From Erwinia sp. S63 (GTDB lineage Bacteria; Pseudomonadota; Gammaproteobacteria; Enterobacterales; Enterobacteriaceae), in the NCBI RefSeq assembly GCF_016625195.1, contig NZ_JACVUP010000005.1, positions 62,001 to 126,000 on the forward strand: a stretch of DNA of 64,000 bases. The letters are read 5' to 3'. Both the position numbers and the translations under genes were made by a program. Shown here in pieces: positions 8,870-18,500 of this stretch (positions are counted from its first letter, which is position 1; every line of letters starts with the position of its first letter). Below the pieces are notes generated by a model. The model did no database searches, was not told the DNA's origin, and saw only the letters and a program-made list of their open reading frames with translations.

Positions 8870-10205
8870 AGTGCTATCTGTTTTTGAATATGACCTGCTG
8901 GGGAGTGGAAAAGCGGCTTCAGTTGGCGCAAAGCTGGTGCCTCAACAGGTCTTTAATTATTTAGAAGCACTTAGCCTGGCAAGTATTCAAGGGGGTTAGT
9001 TTCTCAAACTCACCTCTCGCTCAGGTTTCAAATTGCTTCAGGTGCAAAACTACGCGGGGATGCTTTCTACACCTCACGGTTTCCAGCTTGAGATACTGCC
9101 CAAGGTTGGTATAAACCTCACAGCTGTGAATGCACGTGCAACATTGCTGACGATGCTAAGCCATCTGCCTGGCTTTCGACATATTCAAACTCAACAGGCA
9201 ACTCTGCAGTCTCAGCATATGCCTTTGCTTGAGATTTTTATCAGTCAATTTTTGCTTAGCGTCAGCCAATTGCTTAAACAAGGTTTACGCTTCGAATATG
9301 TGAGCGAGCAATGTAATCTGCCTTTTATGAAGGGTAAGCTGATGCTTTCTGCACAGCTGCGACATAACGCGGTGAATCGCCATAATTTTTGTGTCGATTA
9401 TGATGAGTATATGCCTGATTGTGCAGCCAATCGGCTCCTACGCTCCGCACTGGATAAGTTACTTAACCTGCAGCTATCATCAGAGAATCAACGCTGGCTT
9501 TCCGAACTGTGCTTTGCGTTTGACGGGATTCCACTTAGCCGGGATATTGAAAGTGATATAAACAGCTTACGCCTCGAGCGCGGTATGGCTCATTACAACG
9601 AGCCAATGGCGTGGGCTCAATTGATCCTGAGAGGAATGAGCCCGAGTGCCTTGCAGGGAAATACCAAGGCGATATCCCTCTTGTTCCCTATGGAAGCGGT
9701 GTTTGAATCCTTTGTTGCACAAACCTTCCCCGACGAACTCCCTCCTCACCTCAAAGTTAAATCGCAAGCCGCCACTTATTCCTTGGTAAAACATGGTGCT
9801 TACGACTGCTTTAAGCTTCGCCCAGACTTGCTGATTCAATCACGTAAACCGGTTCAAACCAAAATGGTGATGGATACAAAATGGAAGCTGGTAAACAGCA
9901 ACGAGCAAAAAAAATCACTATATGCACTTGCGCAATCCGACTTTTATCAAATGTTTGCCTACGGCCAAAAATATCTTGATGGGTACGGCGAAATGTATCT
10001 GATTTACCCTGCGCATGATGACTTTAGCCAACCGATACCGCAGCACTTTGCTTTTTCAGAGACGTTAAAATTATGGGTAGTACCATACCGGATAATGGCA
10101 AAACGCGGTGAGAGGATGATGTGGCCGAGTGACGAGTCCTGTACAATGAGCCCCAACCCAGATCGGATGGCTGCTTCAGTATCCTATAGTGGAGGCATGA
10201 GATGA
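8862..10205 (+). pseudogene. mcrC: McrC-like nuclease subunit with in-frame amber codon
   Basis: The natural start is ATG 8862, overlapping mcrB. The frame gives a typical McrC N-terminus (VFEYDLL, then VPQQVFNYLE), meets TAG at 8997-8999 (codon 46) and continues in the same frame with FLKLTSRSG and TPHGFQLEILPKVG, both family-like. Full length would be 446 residues. The PD-(D/E)xK site is intact downstream: Asp322 in RPDLL and Asp338-Thr-Lys340. By alignment in memory a Trp (TGG) is likely at the stop. A restart at TTG 9033 lacks a ribosome-binding site and would lose the N-terminal domain. Unless the codon is suppressed or a sequencing error, no normal McrC is made. Confidence 0.82.
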
Positions 10206-10588
10206 CCCATGAAAACCAGCGGCAAAGCCTGGAACAACTAATTACTCAGCAAACAGCAGCTCCCAGAAGCGCTGCCGTTGTATTTAATGAGCACCAAACT
10301 CTCTGGCAAACCCTTGGCTTTAGCCAATCTCAAGTTTCGCTATGGCTTGCCTCATTGCCTCAAAGTAATCATTTAAAAGAGTTCACCACGGCAACTTACC
10401 CGGTGACACCTGATGTTGCGGCACATTTGGTATCGTTGTTACAACAAGCTGGTGGGCGCATGCCCCTGGCACAAGTACTGAAAAAGCTCCCTGCTGGTGT
10501 TACGACCAGTGAACAGCAGATACGCAAACTGGCGCTAAAGCATGCGCAGTTAGAGATTAAAGGTCCCTTGCTAGTATTGATAAATTAG
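10202..10588 (+). CDS. Small winged-helix-like protein of the defence operon
   Basis: A 128-residue protein whose ATG overlaps the mcrC stop (ATGA), so it belongs to the mcrBC transcript. The C-terminal ~60 residues (from PVTPDVAAHLVSLLQQAGG to the LLVLIN end) have the helix-helix-helix-strand pattern of a winged helix, with the sequence layout of OST-HTH/LOTUS-like domains (QAGGRMPLAQVLKKLP). No enzyme motif is present. It sits 50 bases before the methyltransferase gene and could be a regulator or a DNA/RNA-binding adaptor for the modification module. I cannot name the family. Confidence 0.6.
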   Translation: MTHENQRQSLEQLITQQTAAPRSAAVVFNEHQTLWQTLGFSQSQVSLWLASLPQSNHLKEFTTATYPVTPDVAAHLVSLLQQAGGRMPLAQVLKKLPAGVTTSEQQIRKLALKHAQLEIKGPLLVLIN

Positions 10589-10638
10589 CCGGCACTTGTA
10601 GTAAACATTGGCTGTATTAAAGGATTTTAGAAAACATT

Positions 10639-12792
10639 ATGGCAAAAGAAGCAAAAGCAAAAAAACAAGACCCTCAACAGCAGCATGAAGCACTGTTCAA
10701 TAAACTGGTCAAACAGTACACCGAGTTTACTCAGCCATTGGTCGAATTACCCGAGCATAAATTCGCCAAGGCTGGTCTCATTCAAGGCTTTGTTGAAGGC
10801 AACTTAACGCCACCGGTCATGTTGATTGCGCTGACAGAAGGTCATTGGGAGTACGCCGCTGACACTGCAAAATTTGATGATTTAGCCTACCAGCTGTTAA
10901 GCGATATCGAAGGTGACTGGCCAGTATTTGCCGTTGCGGACGATGGCATAAACCAACGTATTTTGGCCTTGTTCGGTGCCGATGGATCTGACGGTACCCA
11001 CGGCGCAGATACTCTGCCAAGTCTAGAAGAATTGCGTAGCTTTTATCGCATGGAGCGCGACCCAACCTTCCGTTGGTCAATGCGTGTCTATACTCGCTTG
11101 ATGCAGCGCTTTGATGCGTTTCATGAAAATGTTTATCGCGTTACCAAAGACAAGGTAAACGACAAGAACGACATTATTGAGGAAGTCGCTAAGCTTCTGT
11201 TTTTAGAAACTTTCCGCGTGCATCACGATGAAGACCTTACCTTTAAAGACGATGCGGGTAATAGCCTACGTTTTCGTGACGTCTATGATTGGCAATATGT
11301 GGCCAAACACGGCGATAAAGCCGTGGAACAAATCAAAGCCGCCTTTGAGGAATTTAAAAGCCACGAAGACTATGTTGTGATCTCAGATGATGGCTCACGT
11401 AATGCCATCTTTGGCAAAGATACTCACTTGCGCCTGTCTGTTGCGAAAAACTATCAGGATTTGCTAGAAGCAATACAAAACCTGGGGCCGGTAAAAACCA
11501 ACGATGGCAAAACCGCTAAAGAACACGGCACGTTGGCTGATGTGTCAGGAGATTTACTCGGCAGAGTGTTTGATGTCTTCCTGCGTGCCAACTTTGAATC
11601 CAAAGGTGGCCTTGGCGTTTATTTAACTCCTAACCCAGTAAAACAGGCCATGCTAGAAATTGCTATGCACGACATCGACGATGACGATGAAATGCGGTCG
11701 CGCTTAGCCAATGGCGATTTTCGTTTCTGCGACCCAACCTGTGGCTCCTTTGGTTTTGGCTCGGTGGCGTTAAGCCAGATTGATAAATGGATCGACTTTA
11801 AGCTGGTGCTGGCCGACGATAAAAAAGAATCATTGAAACAAAAATTACGCAATTATGCTTTTACCGGTGCCGATGCTGCACCGCGCATGGTGATGCTGGC
11901 CCGAGTGAATATGGCATTACAAGGCGCCCCCAAAGCGCAGATTTTCTATACCGACAACTCACTCACCACTAACGCTCTGAAGCCCAATAGCTTTGACCTC
12001 ATTTGCACCAACCCGCCGTTCGGTACGCCTAAATTTGATAAAGGCAAAAATGGTCAAAACTCAAAAGCCAATTACGAAGCCAATATGGAGCAAGTACTCG
12101 GTGGTTTTCGTCCAACCCAAAAAGTCGCTGATAGCTACAATGCTTGGTATGATCACGTAAAAATGAAGTGGCAAGATACCGGCGATTTAGAGCTGGATGA
12201 CAACGGCGAGCCTAAATGGGCGGGTTACCGAACTGATTTACGTAAAACGGGCGGTACAGATAAAAAGCCGTTTTACAGCCTGCAGCCTACAACCGGTGGG
12301 CTCGCGCTGGGCAGCAAACCCGATAGCAAGGGCAACTGGCAACCGATAGGTGCCACCATAGACCCAGCAGTGCTGTTTATCGACCGCTGCCTGCAACTGC
12401 TTAAACCTGGTGGCCGCCTGTTAATAGTGCTGCCCGATGGTATTTTATGTAACTCCGGTGACCGTTATGTCCGTGAGTACATCATGGGGAAAAAAGACGA
12501 AAAAACCGGCGAGTTTGTTGGCGGTAAAGCCATTGTAAAAGCAGTAATTTCATTGCCGAGCGACTGCTTTAAGCTCTCCGGCACGGGCGCCAAAACCTCG
12601 ATTTTGTATTTGCAAAAACGCCATGCTAACCCCAACCAGCCAGAGCAATTTTTGCCCGAGCCACAAATCGACGTGTTTATGGCAGTGGCTGAAACCTTGG
12701 GCTACGTGGTGAAAAACAACATCGAAGACTATAACGCCGGTGTCGCTAACGATCTGGATAAGATTGTCTCGGCTTATAAGCGGGGTGAGTAA
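10639..12792 (+). CDS. HsdM-like N6-adenine DNA methyltransferase
   Basis: A 717-residue type I methyltransferase subunit. An HsdM-type helical region (about residues 170-215) is followed by LTPNPVKQAML near residue 335, the SAM motif I variant DPTCGSFGFG from residue 365 and the catalytic motif IV Asn458-Pro-Pro-Phe. It is longer than the ~520-residue E. coli HsdM because of inserts in both halves. It should methylate adenine together with the HsdS-like protein whose ATG overlaps its stop (TAATG). No type I HsdR gene accompanies it, so its mark probably serves as the self signal for the downstream proteins. RBS AAAGGA lies upstream of the ATG. Confidence 0.9.
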   Translation: MAKEAKAKKQDPQQQHEALFNKLVKQYTEFTQPLVELPEHKFAKAGLIQGFVEGNLTPPVMLIALTEGHWEYAADTAKFDDLAYQLLSDIEGDWPVFAVADDGINQRILALFGADGSDGTHGADTLPSLEELRSFYRMERDPTFRWSMRVYTRLMQRFDAFHENVYRVTKDKVNDKNDIIEEVAKLLFLETFRVHHDEDLTFKDDAGNSLRFRDVYDWQYVAKHGDKAVEQIKAAFEEFKSHEDYVVISDDGSRNAIFGKDTHLRLSVAKNYQDLLEAIQNLGPVKTNDGKTAKEHGTLADVSGDLLGRVFDVFLRANFESKGGLGVYLTPNPVKQAMLEIAMHDIDDDDEMRSRLANGDFRFCDPTCGSFGFGSVALSQIDKWIDFKLVLADDKKESLKQKLRNYAFTGADAAPRMVMLARVNMALQGAPKAQIFYTDNSLTTNALKPNSFDLICTNPPFGTPKFDKGKNGQNSKANYEANMEQVLGGFRPTQKVADSYNAWYDHVKMKWQDTGDLELDDNGEPKWAGYRTDLRKTGGTDKKPFYSLQPTTGGLALGSKPDSKGNWQPIGATIDPAVLFIDRCLQLLKPGGRLLIVLPDGILCNSGDRYVREYIMGKKDEKTGEFVGGKAIVKAVISLPSDCFKLSGTGAKTSILYLQKRHANPNQPEQFLPEPQIDVFMAVAETLGYVVKNNIEDYNAGVANDLDKIVSAYKRGE

Positions 12793-14261
12793 TGTTTGCA
12801 AAAAGATATAACGCTGACGAATTAATCGATATTATCGCTGCGCCAGCGTATAGCCCTGAACTTATTGAATATGTAAAGAAAGTAGCGAACGCTCCGTATC
12901 TATCACAGTTTTTGTCACAAAAGCCAAAGCTAGGAATAACAGGCACAATCGCAAAAGACTACGTTAGTGCTGATACAAAAGATGCAGTCCCGTATGTATC
13001 GACTAAGCAAGTTAAGGGACTTCATGCTTACATGGATGATGCTAAATACATATCTAAAGAGGCAGATATTGAGTGGGCTAAATGTAGAGTAGATGATGGC
13101 GATATTATCATTAATAAAAGTGGTAATGTCGGTGCGGCTGCTGTCCTGTGTTGCGCACCATACAAATATGTAAACTCTGTTTCAGACATTATAAACATTA
13201 AACTCGATAAGACTGCCTCTATAGACCGTGATTTTCTTGTCGTCTATCTAAATAGTCCTTACGGGCAAAAGCAGTTACAACGCCTGAGTGGCGGCGCAAT
13301 TTTTAGTCATGTTAGTTTGCATGCCATACCTGATATTCGCGTTTATCACTCTGATATTAAAGCCCAAAAATACATCGGGTATAAAGTTCGCCAAGCCGAG
13401 CAACTGCGCACTTGGGCGAAACGACTGGAAGGAATGGCTGATAGCAAAATTAAAGATTTATTTCACTTCAACCTTGTTGATTCATTAACATTGAAACCTA
13501 GAAGAATGAAACAACAGGTATTATCAGCAGTGTCTTTAGCTCCTGAGTTTGCACGTGCGACCGATAGTCAAATGACCTTTAGAAATTCATCAAAACTATC
13601 TGATTTCATTAGTAAATGTAAATGTGGCGACCCTATCAAATCGGAAGACAGAGTACCCGGCCCATATTTTTACTATGGCGCATCAGGTCCAATAGATACT
13701 CATACCGAATTCAATTTCAACGGTAAATATCTGATTATTGCGCAAGACGGCTCTATTGGCTGTGCCAATGTAGCCGATGGAAAGTTTTGGGCAAACAACC
13801 ATGTTTGGGTTTTAAAAGTAAAAGATGAATATGATATTGAGTCTATTTGTAGGTTCCTGGATAAACACTTTCCGTGTTGGAAAGGTGTGACTACTGGCAG
13901 CGTTGTACCAAAAGTGACTTCAGAAAACCTGTTAAACATTCTGATTCCGATTGACATAGCGAAGAATAGAGAAATAGGAAGCAAGCTGAGACTAGCCGTT
14001 ACTACGGCTGCATATGCAAAAAAGTTAACAGCATCTGCCAAAACTCTAGTTGAAGCATTAATTGAAGGCCAACTGACCGAGCAACAATTAATCCAGGCCC
14101 AACAAGCCCTGGAAGATGGCGACAACAGCTTAGATCAGGCGATTTTAAGCAAACTAAGTGCTGAGGGTTATGCCATAGAAGGCGCCACACCGTTATTTAG
14201 CGATGTGGATGAGTTATACAGTTTGCTGGAAGAGGCGGCACAAGCGGAGGCTGAAGAGTAA
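12792..14261 (+). CDS. HsdS-like DNA specificity subunit
   Basis: A 489-residue protein with the two-fold layout of type I specificity subunits: a first target-recognition domain at about residues 45-200 (VPYVSTKQVKG, INKSGNVGAAA, GGAIFSHVSLHAIPDIRV), a helical spacer with AEQLRTWAKRLEGM, a second domain at about 260-400 (YYGASGPIDT, IAQDGSIGCANV, TTGSVVPKVTSENLLNI), then a second helix (AKTLVEAL). A Glu/Ala-rich ~80-residue tail exceeds the usual family length and may bind another protein of the operon. It should fix the DNA site methylated by the HsdM-like enzyme. Confidence 0.85.
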   Translation: MFAKRYNADELIDIIAAPAYSPELIEYVKKVANAPYLSQFLSQKPKLGITGTIAKDYVSADTKDAVPYVSTKQVKGLHAYMDDAKYISKEADIEWAKCRVDDGDIIINKSGNVGAAAVLCCAPYKYVNSVSDIINIKLDKTASIDRDFLVVYLNSPYGQKQLQRLSGGAIFSHVSLHAIPDIRVYHSDIKAQKYIGYKVRQAEQLRTWAKRLEGMADSKIKDLFHFNLVDSLTLKPRRMKQQVLSAVSLAPEFARATDSQMTFRNSSKLSDFISKCKCGDPIKSEDRVPGPYFYYGASGPIDTHTEFNFNGKYLIIAQDGSIGCANVADGKFWANNHVWVLKVKDEYDIESICRFLDKHFPCWKGVTTGSVVPKVTSENLLNILIPIDIAKNREIGSKLRLAVTTAAYAKKLTASAKTLVEALIEGQLTEQQLIQAQQALEDGDNSLDQAILSKLSAEGYAIEGATPLFSDVDELYSLLEEAAQAEAEE

Positions 14262-14263
14262 AG

Positions 14264-15565
14264 ATGGTGACAAGGGGCATGGACAGCATTACAACCAGGC
14301 AAAATAACGAGGCCGTAAATAGCGAAGCGGCACTTAACCTCTGCCTGCAGCTTTGGCAGCAAGGCGGTTTAATAGCCAACAAAGCAGCGTTGTTATTAGC
14401 GGCTGTGCCTGCCCTTAGATCACTGCTACAACCAATAATACAGCCGAAAAAGAACGACGCTGAAACTGATATCATTAACGCCTTAAGCCTCACTGCACCA
14501 TTGCTTGATGCCTTCAACGATTTAAGCCAGTCAGGTGAATGGCAATTAGCGTTGTTGGGCTTAAACCCAGATGTTCGCCAACATTGGATAAATTTAGCCG
14601 CCGCTCGCTGCCAGGAAGCAGGCGCGATGAGTGACACAATGGTATTGGTTAAACTCATTCAGCAACTGGGCAATGCTAGTGAATGGGTTTTAGCCCAACT
14701 GGAAAGCACTGCCACCACACCGCAAATCATTGCCGGCCCTCTGGCACAAACCGAACGCGATTTACTCGGCCATAGCCTAAACGACAACTCTGCCATTCCC
14801 GCTCTATGCCGTATTTTGCGCACCAGCCATACCTTGTTTACCGTAAGCGAACAAAATGAACCACCGGCACCTATACAAGCGGTGGATGTCACAGCAAAAC
14901 AACTGACAAATAACTGGTGTAGTGGGCGTTTGTTAGCACTCCCTAATACCTTGCTTGATGAACATGACCTTAAACCCAATGCCGATTTGTTATTGGTGTC
15001 CCGCTCAGGTCATGATAGCGTGCCGCATACCGAGCTATTTGCCCAACAACCCTGGTTATTTTTACTCAGTCTCATTATCTTTGTGCAAGATGCCTGGGCT
15101 GCCGAGCAACGTGGCGGTTTGTTGCTCACCTTACCTGCCGGGCAAAATGCCTTTGCACCTGGCCAAATAAATATGGCGGTACAGGGCATTGAAGGTGATG
15201 AGGTGAGCTTGGGCAGTTTGGCGGAGTTTCTTGTGCTTCTGCTCGGTGAGCTCAATATCAACCTCTACCCGGCGCTCGATGCGAACACAGAAAGCATCAA
15301 CCGCCTAAACCGCGCCCTAAGCTCATTCATCACCGAATTGCTGGCACAAAAAATCTGGCAATTTACCGAGGCGGGTCGTGGTGAGTCCGGCCAATATCGA
15401 ATTTACACAAGCTTCAGCGATGCCTGTTATAGCCTGCCGTTAGCACCGCTATTTGGCTACAAAAGCCAAACGTTACAACGGGCCATTAAGCAACTGGCGC
15501 AAAACTGCTATGCCAATAAAAAACGCGCCGCCAATAGAATAAACCTTCAAGGATCGTCGTTATGA
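14264..15565 (+). CDS. Unrecognised protein of the MADS-like operon
   Basis: A 433-residue protein I do not recognise, starting three bases after hsdS (ATG 14264; ATG 14279 is an alternative). It is rich in Leu, Ala and Asn/Gln, mostly helical in the first ~200 residues, with a more mixed alpha/beta centre (GRLLALPNTLLDEHDL, DLLLVSRSGHD, LFLLSLIIFVQDAW). No Walker, nuclease or methylase motif is visible. Its stop overlaps the ATG of the large ATPase by four bases (ATGA), arguing for tight stoichiometric coupling and probably a direct partner role. Confidence 0.75.
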   Translation: MVTRGMDSITTRQNNEAVNSEAALNLCLQLWQQGGLIANKAALLLAAVPALRSLLQPIIQPKKNDAETDIINALSLTAPLLDAFNDLSQSGEWQLALLGLNPDVRQHWINLAAARCQEAGAMSDTMVLVKLIQQLGNASEWVLAQLESTATTPQIIAGPLAQTERDLLGHSLNDNSAIPALCRILRTSHTLFTVSEQNEPPAPIQAVDVTAKQLTNNWCSGRLLALPNTLLDEHDLKPNADLLLVSRSGHDSVPHTELFAQQPWLFLLSLIIFVQDAWAAEQRGGLLLTLPAGQNAFAPGQINMAVQGIEGDEVSLGSLAEFLVLLLGELNINLYPALDANTESINRLNRALSSFITELLAQKIWQFTEAGRGESGQYRIYTSFSDACYSLPLAPLFGYKSQTLQRAIKQLAQNCYANKKRAANRINLQGSSL

Positions 15566-18500
15566 GTTTTGAATTAAACGAACAGATGGTTGATAGCCTG
15601 GCAAAACAACATCGCTGGGCGGCGACGGGCGTATCAGATTATCCACCTCGCGACCCGTTAGTGGGTCAGAGCCGCTTTTTTAAACGCTTTCAAACCTTTT
15701 TGCATATGGTGGATCACGACGATGATCGCTTTGCCCATGTGTTTGCCGTCGAAGCCGAATGGGGTCGGGGTAAATCACGTTTAGGCCATGAATTGATCGC
15801 ACAAATTAACGACTGCTCCAGAGGCTGGTTTGTCCGCGACGAACAAGGCCAACTACACGATAAGCAGCTGTTTAATCGCGACACGCAAGACAAATACCTG
15901 GCGCTCTATATTCGCTACTCGCAAGTGGCATCAGATTATCAAAACTCGGATAACTGGTTTGCTTTTGGTTTATATCAGGCGCTATTACCCCTGGCCACTC
16001 AAACCTTTGATGGATCGATTCAAAGTGAAATTGCCAAACAAGCCTTTGAACGCTTAATGCCATTTGGCTTTAAATCTGAACTGTTAGCAGATGCCTTACA
16101 GCTGAACGCCAACCACAGCGAAGAAGACCTCTATACTGACCAAACGCTGGTAGTCAGTTTGGTGCAAGCCGCCTATAAAGTATTAAAGAGCTTTGGCGTG
16201 CAGTATATGTTGGTGGTGCTGGATGAGCTGGAAACCGTTGCAGAAGCCGCCACTTTTGGCCTGGAAGATGAACAAGATAAACGCCTCGATGGCCAGGCCA
16301 TTCGCCTGATTGGTAAAGCAATTAAAGAGGAAGACCCTCGCCGTAAACTTCCATGGTTGCGCTATGTTGCACTGTGCTCACCACTGCTTGGCCAGCAATT
16401 GCGCGAAATTCAATCGGTCGCACGCCGCTTTGAGTTAGTGGAACTTGAGCATAATGCCTTTGCCGATGTATCAGACTATGTGGCAAGCCTCTTAAAAAAC
16501 GGCAAGCTGGGTTTTAATTACCCTGCTGGTTTGGTGGAAGCTGCATACGCCATGAGTGGTGCCAACTTCGGTTGGTTTAACGTGGTCATGGCTAATGTGG
16601 ATGCGGTGCTGAGTCAATACCAACAAGCAGGCCGCAGTATCAAGGATGTGGGCGATTTATTTGAAGCTGTGTTGGCAGGTTCTGGCCGCGTGGCCAGACA
16701 TGTTCTGGATAAAGGTGCGATAGAAGGCATTCAAACTCGCGACCAGGCACTATTGACCGAATGCCGTAGTTTGCTCTACGGCCAATTACCCGTGCGCTTA
16801 GCTGAAGTGAACCATGCCACTGAATTGCTGGCGCTGAAAAACGAAGATCTGGAACCCATAGCTGCTCATTACCGCAAACTGAGCATTGACCGCCTACAGT
16901 GCCGACAAGCCCTGGAGCAAGCCAAATTCCGCCGCGATAAAGATGAATGGTACTATCCTGCAGTAGATCAAGCGCTGAGCTTAGATACTTTGCTGGATAA
17001 CCTGCGTACTTTTTCAATTAAAGAACAAGCCGCAAGCGGCGATAAAGGCGCGGTATTACTGCCTCTGTCAAAAGGTGAGTTTAAATATTTACTCAGCTTG
17101 CTGTATGACCACCCAGCGATTGAATTCGCTGCCGATGCCTTATGGCACAAGCTAGTGGGTGAAACTACCGAACTGGACGCCAGCGAAGCAACGCATATTG
17201 GCCCCAGTGTGGCGATGTTACTGCGCCTGGATTTGCGCTATCGCAGTGCCCAGCAAAACTCACTGATTTTTAAAGATCCCGCCATGGGCGATGCTCATGA
17301 ACAGGCGATGAGTAAACTTAGCAAACAAAGTAGCCAGAAGCCGCTCATCAAGGCATTAGCCCGTGTAACGGGCTTTGTGAGATTACTGGATAACAACTGG
17401 ACCTATGATGAAAACTTGCTGAGTAATAAAGCGGGCAGCGACGATGCACATCTGGCCATTTTAACGGAGCCCCGTGGCCGCCAGGGTGGTTTACTTACCC
17501 TGGATGGATTTAAGCTTCACCCAGAAGGTAAAGCCTTGTTTGCCTGGGTCAGCAACCTAATTGAGCTGAACAATCTTCACACCTTTACGGCAAACCACAG
17601 CCACCAAAATGGTCGCACGCCAGTATTAGCGTTAACCGCATCTGCACATCTCATGGAGCAATACAGCCGACTGGATGAAAGAAATGAGTTGCGTGATGCG
17701 ATACTGCTGCATTATGTCAACCCAAGCGAAGCAGACCAGTTAGAGCGTATTGGCTTAAGTTTGGCAGCATGCCAGTTGCACGGCGTGAAATTAACTGCCG
17801 ACAGCTTTACCGCGAAATTCAAAAACAAGCTACATGCCTTGACAACCTTTGCCACGGATGCCATTCACAAGTGGCGCCAGCGTTTGCAGCAGCGCGGTTT
17901 AATTGCCTGGCCGTTAAAGGTAGATGGTAAATTATCACCGAATGACCGAGACCTGTTGTTTAAAGGCTGGTATCAGCTGGCCATTGCTCACCCTGAGTTA
18001 AATGGCATTCTCGATTTACAGCAGCAACACGGCGTGCCAGTGAATGAGCTGAGCAGCTTGTTGGATAAACTTAAAGTGCCGGGCAGCTATATTGCCAAAG
18101 GCTACACGGCCGATGAACATGCCGGGCTATTTACTGAACTTAATAATGTGCAGCGAAGCCAGGCGCAGATCCCATTATTTTTAGCCCGTATTGCTCACCC
18201 TAATAAAAAGCGCAAGTGGCAATTCGAAGGCTTTAAGCAGCAGTTTTATTTCGCCTATGTGGCTGAAACGAGTATTACCGCCAAAGGCGTGTTTAATGAC
18301 TGGATGTGGTGGTGTGGAGAGCTGAACTTACTCACTTTAACCAATCCAACCGAAAAACAGGCAATTTGGGAGCACTACCCGCGCTCCCGCTTAGAAAATG
18401 CCATTAGAGAAGCGCAAAACTGGTTCCGCGGTAACGATATGGGTAGCTACGCAGCAAATGTGGAAATAATGAGCCGCGTGTATGGTTATGCACGCATTAA

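Noticed and set aside
10639..14261. Conventional type I restriction-modification system
   Set aside because: HsdM and HsdS are present, but no HsdR (DEAD/DEAH helicase plus nuclease) is encoded anywhere in the window.
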